Source of the DNA: Streptomyces sp. RB17 | Lineage (GTDB): Bacteria; Actinomycetota; Actinomycetes; Streptomycetales; Streptomycetaceae | Direction: 5' to 3' | DNA: 64,000 bases | Assembly: GCF_009604455.1 (NCBI RefSeq) | Contig: NZ_WEGL01000010.1 | Coordinates: 62,001-126,000 of the forward strand | Shown here: positions 52,636 to 60,072 of the stretch, one piece after another | How positions within the stretch are numbered: position 1 is the stretch's first letter | Layout: the number at the start of each line of letters is the position of its first letter | Notes under the pieces: model-generated | The model's database searches: none | Seen by the model: only the letters and a program-made list of their open reading frames with translations | Told to the model about the DNA's origin: nothing | Translations under genes and position numbers: made by a program

Positions 52636-54171
52636 CTACCGGTCCCCGAAGATCGTGCGGTGCCAGTCCTTGCGGGCCACCGCGGTGTTGTCGAACATTA
52701 CGTGTTTGACCTGCGTGTACTCCTCGAAGGAGTACGCCGACATGTCCTTGCCGAAGCCGGAGGCCTTGTATCCGCCGTGCGGCATCTCGCTGATGATCGG
52801 GATGTGGTCGTTGATCCACACGCAGCCCGCCTTGATCTCGCGGGTGGCGCGGTTCGCCCGGTACACGTCGCTGCTCCACGCGGAGGCGGCGAGGCCGTAC
52901 GGGGTGTCGTTGGCCAGCCGGATGCCCTCGTCGTCGCTGTCGAAGGGCAGGACGACCAGGACCGGGCCGAAGATCTCGGACTGGACGATCTCGCTGTCCT
53001 GGGCGGCGTCGGCGATCAGGGTCGGCAGGTAGTAGGCGCCCTTCTCCAGGTCGCCCTTCGGGGCCTCGCCGCCGGTCACCACGCGCGCGTAGGCACGCGC
53101 ACGGTCCACGAAGCCGGCCACCCGGTCCCGCTGGACGTGCGAGATGAGCGGCCCGAGGTCGGTGCCGGGGGCGAACGGGTCCCCGAGCCGCACGCTCTCC
53201 ATCAGGGCGGCGGTCTGCTCCACGAAGGCCTCGTACAGCGGCCGCTGCACGTACGCGCGCGTGGCGGCCGTGCAGTCCTGCCCGGTGTTGATGAGCGCGC
53301 CGGCGACGGCGCCGTGGACGGCGGCCTCCAGGTCGGCGTCGTCGAAGACGACGAAGGGCGCCTTGCCGCCGAGCTCCAGATGCAGCCGCTTGACCGTGGC
53401 GGTGGCGACCTCGGCGACGCGCTTGCCGACGGCGGTGGACCCGGTGAAGGAGGTCATGGCGACATCCGGGTGGCCGACCAGCTGCTCCCCCGCCTCCCTG
53501 CCGGTCCCGGTGACGATGTTGATCACACCGTCGGGGACACCGGCGTCGGTGGCGGCCTGGGCGAAGAGCAGCGAGGTGAGCGGGGTCAGCTCGGCGGGCT
53601 TCAGCACGATCGTGTTGCCCGCGGCGATCGCCGGGAGGATCTTCCAGGCGGCCATCTGGAGGGGGTAGTTCCACGGCGCGATCGACCCGACGACGCCGAT
53701 CGGCTCGCGCCGGACGTACGACGTGTGGTCGCCGGAGTACTCACCCGCGGACTGCCCCTGCAGATGCCGGGCGGCACCCGCGAAGAAGGCGGTGTTGTCG
53801 ATGGTCCCCGGCACGTCGAACTCGCGGGTGAGCTTCAGCGGCTTGCCGCACTGCAGGGACTCGGCGCGGGCGAGGTCCTCCGCGCGGTCGGCGAGGGCGG
53901 CGGCGAACCGGTGCAGGGCGTCGGAACGCTCACCCGGCGTGGCCGAGGCCCAGCCCGGGAAGGCCTCGCGCGCGGCGGCGACGGCCGCGTCGACGTCGTC
54001 GGTGCCGGCCAGCTCGTAGGTGTACACCTCCGCGCCGGTGGCGGGGTCGACCACGGCGTGGGTACGGCCCGAGGTGCCCTTCGTCAGCCGGCCGGCGATG
54101 AACTGCGCGCCCTCGGCGAATCGCTCCTGTGCGGGGAATCGTTCCGGGGTGGCGGTGCCCGGGTTGTGCAT
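52636..54171 (-). CDS. Aminobutyraldehyde-type aldehyde dehydrogenase
   Basis: A 511-residue aldehyde dehydrogenase with catalytic Cys300 (LINTGQDCTAATRAYVQR) and Glu266 (RLHLELGGKAPFVVFDD), and GSIAPWNYPLQMAAWKILPA. It belongs to the gamma-aminobutyraldehyde / betaine-aldehyde group and would turn the aldehyde made by the amine oxidase into GABA (or gamma-Glu-GABA). GGAGGAG lies before the ATG at 54169-54171. It leads the polyamine operon; an inverted repeat 102 bases upstream may be its operator. Confidence 0.92.
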   Translation of the reverse strand: MHNPGTATPERFPAQERFAEGAQFIAGRLTKGTSGRTHAVVDPATGAEVYTYELAGTDDVDAAVAAAREAFPGWASATPGERSDALHRFAAALADRAEDLARAESLQCGKPLKLTREFDVPGTIDNTAFFAGAARHLQGQSAGEYSGDHTSYVRREPIGVVGSIAPWNYPLQMAAWKILPAIAAGNTIVLKPAELTPLTSLLFAQAATDAGVPDGVINIVTGTGREAGEQLVGHPDVAMTSFTGSTAVGKRVAEVATATVKRLHLELGGKAPFVVFDDADLEAAVHGAVAGALINTGQDCTAATRAYVQRPLYEAFVEQTAALMESVRLGDPFAPGTDLGPLISHVQRDRVAGFVDRARAYARVVTGGEAPKGDLEKGAYYLPTLIADAAQDSEIVQSEIFGPVLVVLPFDSDDEGIRLANDTPYGLAASAWSSDVYRANRATREIKAGCVWINDHIPIISEMPHGGYKASGFGKDMSAYSFEEYTQVKHVMFDNTAVARKDWHRTIFGDR

Positions 54172-54272
54172 GTCGCTCTCCTCCGCCGTTCGCCCCGTCC
54201 CGGGGGGTGGGTGGCGTAGCTCCAGCTCGATTTGAGTGCCGATCCTGACAGAGCAAGAGGACGCCAACAAGT

Positions 54273-54308
54273 GATTCCGTTGTTGCCTTTTGGTTACGCG
54301 ACGGAATC
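54273..54308. promoter_or_regulatory. Inverted repeat upstream of polyamine operon
   Basis: GATTCCGT (54273-54280) and ACGGAATC (54301-54308) are exact complements separated by 20 bases of AT-richer sequence (TGTTGCCTTTTGGTTACGCG). It sits between the polyamine operon and the divergent NADAR gene and is a candidate operator. The binding protein is unknown. Confidence 0.5.
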
Positions 54309-54380
54309 TGTCGACCAGGTGTCGAGTCGGCGAGGAAAAGGGCGGACGGAGTGTCAGTGGTGCGTGCCAGACTCGCGTGC

Positions 54381-54950
54381 ATGGGGAAGATCGACGGGGT
54401 GGAAGCCCTGATCAGGGAGGTCCGGGCGGGCAGCCGGATCAAGTACCTCCACTTCTGGGGGCACCGGCCGAGGCCGGACGGCAGCATCGGCGCGAGCTGT
54501 CTGAGCCAGTGGTGGCCGTCGCCGTTCACGGTGGACGGCGTGCAGTACGCGACGGCCGAGCACTGGATGATGGCCGGCAAGGCGCGGCTGTTCGGGGACG
54601 CGGAGGCGGAGCGCAGGGTGCTGGCCGCAGAGCACCCCTCCCAGGCCAAGAAGGCCGGCCGGCTGGTCCGGGGTTTCGACGAGGCGGTGTGGGAGCGGGA
54701 GCGGTTCCGGATCGTGGTCGAGGGGAGCGTCCACAAGTTCGCGTCGGACGACGAACTGCGCGTGTTCCTGCTGGGGACGGGCGACCGGGTCCTGGTGGAG
54801 GCGAGCCCCGTGGACCGTATATGGGGCATCGGCCTCGCGGCGGACGACGAGGCGGCCTCTGATCCGCAGCGGTGGCGTGGACCGAACCTGCTGGGCTTCG
54901 CGCTGATGGAGGCGCGTGAGCGGTTGTCGGGGGCCGGGCCCTGGGTCTGA
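54381..54950 (+). CDS. NADAR-family protein
   Basis: A 189-residue NADAR (YbiA-like) protein. Characteristic segments are KYLHFWGHRP, LSQWWPSPFTVDGVQYATAE, HWMMAGKARLFGD, and WGIGLAADDEAASDPQRWRG with PNLLGFALMEARERL. Family members act on N-glycosidic bonds of ADP-ribose-linked or riboflavin-pathway compounds; some reverse guanine ADP-ribosylation. The ATG at 54381 begins the conserved region, but GTG codons at 54357 and 54360 lie in better position to the GGAG at 54346, so the protein may be seven or eight residues longer. It is divergent from the polyamine operon. Confidence 0.88.
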   Translation: MGKIDGVEALIREVRAGSRIKYLHFWGHRPRPDGSIGASCLSQWWPSPFTVDGVQYATAEHWMMAGKARLFGDAEAERRVLAAEHPSQAKKAGRLVRGFDEAVWERERFRIVVEGSVHKFASDDELRVFLLGTGDRVLVEASPVDRIWGIGLAADDEAASDPQRWRGPNLLGFALMEARERLSGAGPWV

Positions 54951-54951
54951 A

Positions 54952-54977
54952 GGGGGCCTGCCCGATGGCCGGCCCCC
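54952..54977. terminator. Hairpin after NADAR gene
   Basis: GGGGGCC and GGCCCCC form a 7-bp stem with a 12-base loop directly after the NADAR stop, facing the convergent DUF4190 gene. Confidence 0.55.
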
Positions 54978-55016
54978 GCTGTCGGCTCCCGGCCCGTCGC
55001 GGCGCCGGGGCCGTCG

Positions 55017-55466
55017 TCAGAACGTGCCGGCGCTGAACATGCTGGCGAAGAACACGAAGACCAGCAGCGGCAGAAGCACGGTGGCGACGATGCCGCAGAC
55101 GAGACCGGCGGTCGCCGCGCCCCTGTTGGTGGCCTCACCCCGATTGGCCTTGCCCCGGCCGATGGCCCCGAAGATGATGGCCAGGATGCCCAGGATCATC
55201 CCGAGGATCTCCATGGCGATGGTGAGGCTGCAGACCACGCCGATGATGCCCAGCACGAGTCCCGTGGTCCCCATGCCGTTGCTCGGCTGCATCGGCATCC
55301 CATAGCCGGGGCCCTGCGGATATGCCGCGGGCGGCGCGGCCGGGTACGACGGCCCCGACTGGGGGTAGCCGTACCCGGGCCCCGGCTGCTGCGGGTATCC
55401 GTATCCCGGCGGCTGCTGCGGGCCCGGCTGACCGAACCCGCCTGCTTCGGGGTTGATGTTGGACAT
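55017..55466 (-). CDS. DUF4190 membrane protein, short paralog
   Basis: A 149-residue protein. The first 60 residues are a Gly/Pro/Tyr/Gln-rich tail (QQPPGYGYPQQPGPGYGYPQ), followed by two membrane helices separated by a short basic loop (IFGAIGRGKANRGEATNRGA). That loop, with GxxRGEATN, is the DUF4190 signature. The function is unknown; family members are common in actinobacteria. The ATG at 55464-55466 is preferred; the open frame upstream crosses the neighbouring paralog. The neighbour at 55574 has the same architecture. Confidence 0.85.
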   Translation of the reverse strand: MSNINPEAGGFGQPGPQQPPGYGYPQQPGPGYGYPQSGPSYPAAPPAAYPQGPGYGMPMQPSNGMGTTGLVLGIIGVVCSLTIAMEILGMILGILAIIFGAIGRGKANRGEATNRGAATAGLVCGIVATVLLPLLVFVFFASMFSAGTF

Positions 55467-55573
55467 GAAGTGGTTTCCCCTCCGTTTGTGATCAAGGCAT
55501 CGTAATGGCCGCACGCAGGAGGGGGAGCGGGTTCCGGCCGACGGGTGCCGGAAAGAGCAGGGCGCTGACCGAT

Positions 55574-56305
55574 TCAGCGGCCGCCGGCCACCGTCACCGA
55601 GACGCCGCGGGCGGAGTCGTCGTACGGGTCGGGGTTCGAGCTGTCGTGGATGGCGGCGGTGATGCCGATCGCGAGCAGGACGATCACGACGATGCCGAGC
55701 ACGATGCCGATGACGCCCATGATCAGGCCCGCCTGGGCCTGGCCGTGGTTGGTGGCCTCGCCGCGATCGGCCCGCCGGCGGCCCTTGATGCCGAAGACCA
55801 CCGCGAGGATGCCCAGCACCACCGAGACCACGCCGTACAGGCAGAACAGGCACAGGGAGAGGATGCCGAGCACCATCGCCGCGGTGCCCATGCCGTTCTG
55901 CGGGGCCATCGGCATGCCGGGCCAGCCGTAGCCGGCGGGGTAGCCGGGGTAGCCGTAGCCGCCGGAAGCGGGCGGTGCGGGTATACCGGGGCCCGTGGGC
56001 GCGATCGGCGGGGGCGGTACCGCCGCGCCGCCCGTCGGGGCCGTGCCGGGCACGCCGAAACCGGGGGCCGCGGGCGGAGGGAAGCCGGGTGGAGCCGCGG
56101 GCGGAGTGAGGCCTGGGGCCGGCGGGGCGAAGCCGTCGCTCGGCAGGGAGATCTGGGTCGCCTGGTCGTGCACGGACGGCGGCTGCGCGGGCGGCTGATC
56201 CTGCTGCTCGAGCGGCTTCTTCTCCAGTGAAGGCCGGTGCTCGGGCGGCGCCCACGGGTTGTAGTCGCCTCCCGAGGCTCCGCCCGGCTGCGCTCCGTCG
56301 CTCAC
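55574..56305 (-). CDS. DUF4190 membrane protein, long paralog
   Basis: A 243-residue protein. A long Pro/Ala-rich cytoplasmic region (about 1-135) is followed by two membrane helices around the DUF4190 loop (VVFGIKGRRRADRGEATNHG) and a short acidic tail (HDSSNPDPYDDSARGVSVTV). It is a paralog of the adjacent 55017 gene, 107 bases away. The start is taken as the GTG at 56303-56305, with GGGGG at a normal distance; the ATG two codons upstream is too close to that site. Confidence 0.82.
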   Translation of the reverse strand: MSDGAQPGGASGGDYNPWAPPEHRPSLEKKPLEQQDQPPAQPPSVHDQATQISLPSDGFAPPAPGLTPPAAPPGFPPPAAPGFGVPGTAPTGGAAVPPPPIAPTGPGIPAPPASGGYGYPGYPAGYGWPGMPMAPQNGMGTAAMVLGILSLCLFCLYGVVSVVLGILAVVFGIKGRRRADRGEATNHGQAQAGLIMGVIGIVLGIVVIVLLAIGITAAIHDSSNPDPYDDSARGVSVTVAGGR

Positions 56306-56658
56306 GTGCATGTCCCCCTAGGTCGTTCGTCCCGCCATGCTACGGCCTCGACTGCGCACCCCTGCGGCCCGGTCCCAGAACTCCCGCAGGGCACGGACCG
56401 CGGGCGGATCCCGCGTGCGCATCGATCCGGAGGCGAGACCTCCGCCGCATGACCGGTCCGCCGAGCGGGCGCCGCCGCGCCGTTCTCGCCGCGCACCGCA
56501 CCCTCGGGCCGGGCCCGGCGCGGGTACCTGCCGCATCGCCCCACCGCGGGCCGGCCCACACCCGTCGCCCGCCTACGATGTCGTCCGTACCACCGATCAG
56601 CCGATCACCCGCGCCGCGCCCGCTCCGGGCCGCCGGCGCCCTGCACGGGGAGGACCCC
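56306..56658. other. Divergent promoter region
   Basis: About 350 bases between the DUF4190 gene and the deaminase gene, transcribed in opposite directions. A TACGAT at 56573-56578 may be the -10 box for the deaminase. No gene, RNA or hairpin of note was recognised. Confidence 0.4.
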
Positions 56659-57726
56659 ATGACCGCCCGTTCCGTACCCGCCGCCGGCACCGCCGACCGC
56701 GATCTGCGGACCTTCATCGCCGGACTGCCCAAGGCCGAGCTGCATGTCCATCACGTCGGCTCCGCCTCCCCGCGCATCGTCTCCGAACTGGCCGCCCGGC
56801 ACCCCGACTCCAAGGTGCCGACGGACCCCGAGGCCCTCGCCGACTACTTCACCTTCACCGACTTCGCGCACTTCATCGACGTGTATCTGTCGGTGGTCGA
56901 CCTCATCCGCACCCCGGAGGACGTCCGGCTGCTGACCTACGAGGTCGCCCGCGACCTGGCCCGGCAGCAGGTGCGCTACGCCGAGCTGACCGTCACCCCC
57001 TTCTCCTCCACCCGGCGCGGCATCGACGAGCTGGGCTTCATGGCCGCGATCGAGGACGCCCGCAAGGCCGCCGAGGCCGAGTTCGGGACCGTGCTGCGCT
57101 GGTGCTTCGACATCCCGGGAGAGGCGGGGCTGGAGTCGGCCGAGGAGACGGCACGGCTGGCCACGGACGACCGGATCCGGCCGGAGGGACTGGTGTCGTT
57201 CGGGCTCGGCGGGCCCGAGATCGGCGTGCCCCGGCCGCAGTTCAAGCCGTACTTCGACCGGGCCGTCGCCGCCGGTCTGCGCTCGGTACCGCACGCCGGC
57301 GAGACGACCGGCCCGGAGACGGTCTGGGACGCGCTGACCCATCTGCGCGCCGAGCGCATCGGCCACGGCACCAGCTCGGCGCAGGACCCGAAGCTGCTGG
57401 CCCATCTCGCCGAGCACCGCATCCCGCTGGAGGTCTGCCCGACCTCGAACATCGCCACCCGCGCGGTCCGCACCCTGGACGAGCACCCGATCAAGGAGTT
57501 CACGCGGGCGGGGGTGCTGGTGACCATCAACTCCGACGACCCGCCGATGTTCGGCACCGACCTCAACAACGAGTACGCGGTGGCCGCCCGGCTGCTCGAC
57601 CTGGACGAGCGGGGCCTCGCCGACCTCGCGAAGAACGCCGTGGAGGCGTCGTTCCTGGACGCCGGCGGCAAGGCCCGGATCGCGGCGGAGATCGACACGT
57701 ACACCGCCACCTGGCTCGCCTCCTGA
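56659..57726 (+). CDS. ADD-like deaminase, probably aminodeoxyfutalosine deaminase
   Basis: A 355-residue amidohydrolase-superfamily deaminase. Metal ligands are His29 and His31 (KAELHVHHVGSASPRI), His212 in SVPHAGETTGPETV (with Glu215), and Asp293 in INSDDPPMFGTDLNNEYAVA; GHGTS carries His236. The substrate loop HHVGSASPR differs from the HLDGALRP of true adenosine deaminases. From memory, a Streptomyces avermitilis member of this cog1816 branch was shown to deaminate 6-aminodeoxyfutalosine in the futalosine route to menaquinone, and this protein's genomic context fits it. GGGGAGGA precedes the ATG, which decides the start within a longer open frame. Confidence 0.85.
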   Translation: MTARSVPAAGTADRDLRTFIAGLPKAELHVHHVGSASPRIVSELAARHPDSKVPTDPEALADYFTFTDFAHFIDVYLSVVDLIRTPEDVRLLTYEVARDLARQQVRYAELTVTPFSSTRRGIDELGFMAAIEDARKAAEAEFGTVLRWCFDIPGEAGLESAEETARLATDDRIRPEGLVSFGLGGPEIGVPRPQFKPYFDRAVAAGLRSVPHAGETTGPETVWDALTHLRAERIGHGTSSAQDPKLLAHLAEHRIPLEVCPTSNIATRAVRTLDEHPIKEFTRAGVLVTINSDDPPMFGTDLNNEYAVAARLLDLDERGLADLAKNAVEASFLDAGGKARIAAEIDTYTATWLAS

Positions 57727-57754
57727 CGCGGCCCGCACGCGGGGGCACCCCACA

Positions 57755-58450
57755 ATGGGCGTCATGCAGACCGTGACCGCCGTGGCCCATCGCGGCGACC
57801 CCTACCGTGTCCGTGAGAACACCATCGACTCGCTGCGTTCCGCGCTCGGCCGGGGCGCGGACGCGGTCGAGATCGACGTACGGCTCACCCGCGACGGCGT
57901 CCCCGTGCTGCTGCACGACGAGACGCTGGAGCGGCTGTGGGAACTCGGCCGGCCGCTGGGCGCACTGTCCGCCGAGGAGGTGCGCGGGCTGACGGCGGGC
58001 GGTGTGCCGACGCTGGCGCAGACGCTGGCCGCGACCGGCGACTGCCGGGTGATGGTGGACCTGTGCGGGCGGGTCGGGCGGCGGATGGTGGACCGGGTCA
58101 TGGACGTGGTCCGGCGGAGCGGGGCCCAGGAGCGCGTCTACTACTGCGCGGGCGCCGAGGCGATGCTCGCCGTCCGCGCCGCCGACCCGGCCGCCGAGAT
58201 CGCACTGACCTGGACGAGCCTCGCCCCGCCCCGGCCCGTGCTGCTGGACGCGGTCCGCCCGCGCTGGCTCAACTACCGCTTCTCCCTGGTGAGCCGGGAG
58301 CTGGCGGCCCGGGTCCACCACGACGGCTACCTGCTGTCCGTCTGGACCCCCGACACCCGCCGCTCGATGACCCGCCTGCTGGACCTGGGCGTCGACTCGA
58401 TCACCACGAACCGGGTCGACGTCCTGCACGCCCTGCGCAACGGCGGCTGA
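57755..58450 (+). CDS. Glycerophosphodiester phosphodiesterase
   Basis: A 231-residue GDPD-family enzyme. The motif AVAHRGDPYRVRENTIDSLR begins the barrel. GADAVEIDVRLTRDGVPVLL with HDETLERLWELGRPLG carries the metal residues (E-I-D and H-D). The C-terminal NYRFSLVSRELAARVHHDGY and SVWTPDTRRSMTRLLDLGVD SI are typical. It hydrolyses deacylated phospholipids to glycerol 3-phosphate and an alcohol. There is no signal peptide. It starts 28 bases after the deaminase stop, so they may share a transcript. An ATG three codons later is an alternative start. Confidence 0.92.
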   Translation: MGVMQTVTAVAHRGDPYRVRENTIDSLRSALGRGADAVEIDVRLTRDGVPVLLHDETLERLWELGRPLGALSAEEVRGLTAGGVPTLAQTLAATGDCRVMVDLCGRVGRRMVDRVMDVVRRSGAQERVYYCAGAEAMLAVRAADPAAEIALTWTSLAPPRPVLLDAVRPRWLNYRFSLVSRELAARVHHDGYLLSVWTPDTRRSMTRLLDLGVDSITTNRVDVLHALRNGG

Positions 58451-58681
58451 GCGCTCCGCCGGCACGGCCGCGATGTGCCGTCGTTCGCGTGCGGCGCCGT
58501 CGTGGCTGCTCGCTCAGGAGCGCTACACCCGGGACCGCTGAGGGACCGTCGCCGCGTCGGCCGGGGTGGTGCGGGTGAGGCACTGCGGGACGGGCGCGGA
58601 GTCGGTGCCGGTGTCGCGGACCAGGCCGAAGCGCTCGACGCCCTGCGCGGGGCCGGTCGTGACGTCCTTCTCGACCGCGTC

Positions 58682-59262
58682 TCAGGTGGTCGGGATGACG
58701 CTCAGGCCGTAGTCGGCACCGCGTTCGTTCTGGGTGAGCGTGGCGCTGCCGTCGAGGTGGAAGTACTCGTTCTGCCACAACTGCTGGGTGCCGGGCGGCA
58801 GCACGTCGTAGCCGACGGTCGGATTGCCATGCCGGTGACGGCGGCGTCGGTGCCGAGGGGGTCGTCCATGCGGCGGCCGCCGCCCGAGGCCACGTGGAAG
58901 AGCTTGCCCGTCAGGCCGGTCCAGGCCGGCATGACCAGGCTGCCGGACCGGTACTGCGGCGAGATCTGCCGGCGGACCAGCACATAGCCCGTGCCGCGCG
59001 GGGTCACGCTCCCCCCACGGTGGTTCATGACGGCGTGGGCGCCGCCGCTGCTGGTGAGGCCGGTCTCGGGCCGGTGCGGCAGGGCCGCGGGCGGCGTGTC
59101 CGGATCCGGCGCCCGGTCCACGGCGTCGACGACCGTGCCGTACAGGTCGGCCGAGGGCGTCGGGGACGCGGTGGGCACGGCGCGGGGCGCCGGCGCTCGC
59201 CGTGTACACGGGTGCGGGCGTCTGCGGCATGCCCTGGTTCGCCGGCGGCGCGTCCGGCGCGG
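58682..59262 (-). pseudogene. Decayed gene, frameshifted
   Basis: Two reverse-strand frames carry complementary pieces of what looks like one protein. The upstream piece (about 58840-59178) reads LYGTVVDAVDRAPDPDTPPA, GSVTPRGTGYVLVRRQISPQ and LVMPAWTGLTGKLFHVASGG to DAAVTGM. The downstream piece in another frame reads NPTVGYDVLPPGTQQLWQNE and YFHLDGSATLTQNERGADYG to the stop at 58682. The frames switch near 58830, and a second switch near 59180 may remove the N-terminus. Neither frame alone is a sensible protein. The family is not recognised. Confidence 0.5.
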
Positions 59263-59433
59263 CCATGCCCGCCTTCGGTTGTCTGCTCGGCCTGGTCCTG
59301 GCCGCTGCCGTGGTCGGCGGCCCGGCGCGGCGCGGCGGCGACCACGGCCCGCTGCGCACGGCCGGTGTCGTCGTCCGCCCGGAGGGCCGGCCTCACGCCC
59401 GCCACGGAGCGGCTGTGTACGTCGTAGGTGCGT

Positions 59434-59470
59434 GCTCTGGGGGTCCCCCCGGCCGAGAGCTGGGGGAGGG
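59434..59470. repeat. G-rich inverted repeat of Streptomyces type
   Basis: CTCTGGGGGTCCCCCCGGCC followed by GAGAGCTGGGGGAGGG. GCTCT/AGAGC and GGGGG/CCCCC pairs form a compact stem. Similar units recur between genes in many Streptomyces genomes. It lies just beyond the 3' end of the membrane-protein gene and may act as its terminator. Confidence 0.5.
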
Positions 59471-59486
59471 AGTTTGCCGACAGGGC

Positions 59487-60014
59487 CTAGGCCGCCGCGG
59501 TGCTCGGCACGGGCTGCGTGGCCCCCAGGGCCTCAAGCCGCTTGATCTTCCTGCGTACGACATACAGCGGGACAACCCCGAACACCCCGAAGGACATGTC
59601 GATCAGGCTCCACCAGAAGGGGATGCCCCGGATCGGCCCGCAGACCAGGGCGAGCGGGATGATTCCGGCGCAGGCGATCATCGCGAACTCGATCACCCAG
59701 ATGTTGCGGACGGGGTCGCGGTAGGGCCCGTAGAAGGCGACCGCGATGACGAGGTGGGCGAAGGCGAGCCAGTCGGTGCCGTAGAGCAGGAACGGGTAGT
59801 CGGCGTCAGCGGTGTCGAGACCGTCGCGGACCCGTGAGATCCAGGCCATCAGCCCCGGCAGATGGTCCGGCACGGACAGGGCGCGCAACGCGCCCTCGGT
59901 CCAGCGAAGTTCGTGCACCAAGGGGAAGGCGGTGGCCCCACTGAGGACGAGGCTCACCACGAAGAGGGCCAGCCAGACGCGAATGCCCTTGAGCAGGGCG
60001 GCTCTGTCGCTCAT
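59487..60014 (-). CDS. Four-helix membrane protein of unknown function
   Basis: A 175-residue protein with about four membrane helices (IRVWLALFVVSLVLSGATAF, YGTDWLAFAHLVIAVAFYGP, IWVIEFAMIACAGIIPLALV, WWSLIDMSFGVFGVVPLYVV) and a basic C-terminal tail (RRKIKRLEALG). The loop RDPVRNIWVIEFAMI between helices two and three is notable. No family with known function is recognised. It begins 58 bases after the NACHT gene's stop on the same strand and may be co-transcribed with it. Confidence 0.78.
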   Translation of the reverse strand: MSDRAALLKGIRVWLALFVVSLVLSGATAFPLVHELRWTEGALRALSVPDHLPGLMAWISRVRDGLDTADADYPFLLYGTDWLAFAHLVIAVAFYGPYRDPVRNIWVIEFAMIACAGIIPLALVCGPIRGIPFWWSLIDMSFGVFGVVPLYVVRRKIKRLEALGATQPVPSTAAA

Positions 60015-60072
60015 GACATGAGCGTACGCCTGCTTTTGAACACGTTCAAAAGAGCCCCCTCAAAAACACCCC

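Larger units (their letters stand above)
58451..59486. other. Degenerate kilobase between GDPD and membrane-protein genes
   Basis: Apart from the decayed gene, no intact coding region is convincing here. A forward-strand stretch near 59220-59330 encodes a short hydrophobic peptide (MPAFGCLLGLVLAAAVVGGP) without a good ribosome site. Codon bias is weaker than in neighbouring genes. Confidence 0.45.

Noticed and set aside
53930..55138. A 402-codon reverse-strand frame across the NADAR gene and the polyamine promoter
   Set aside because: It covers an intergenic operator region and two real genes in the wrong frame, with Ser/Arg/Pro-rich non-descript content.
59202..59837. A 211-codon forward frame with a short hydrophobic start
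   Set aside because: Only the first ~30 residues look membrane-like; the rest overlaps the well-supported reverse-strand membrane protein and is antisense in character.
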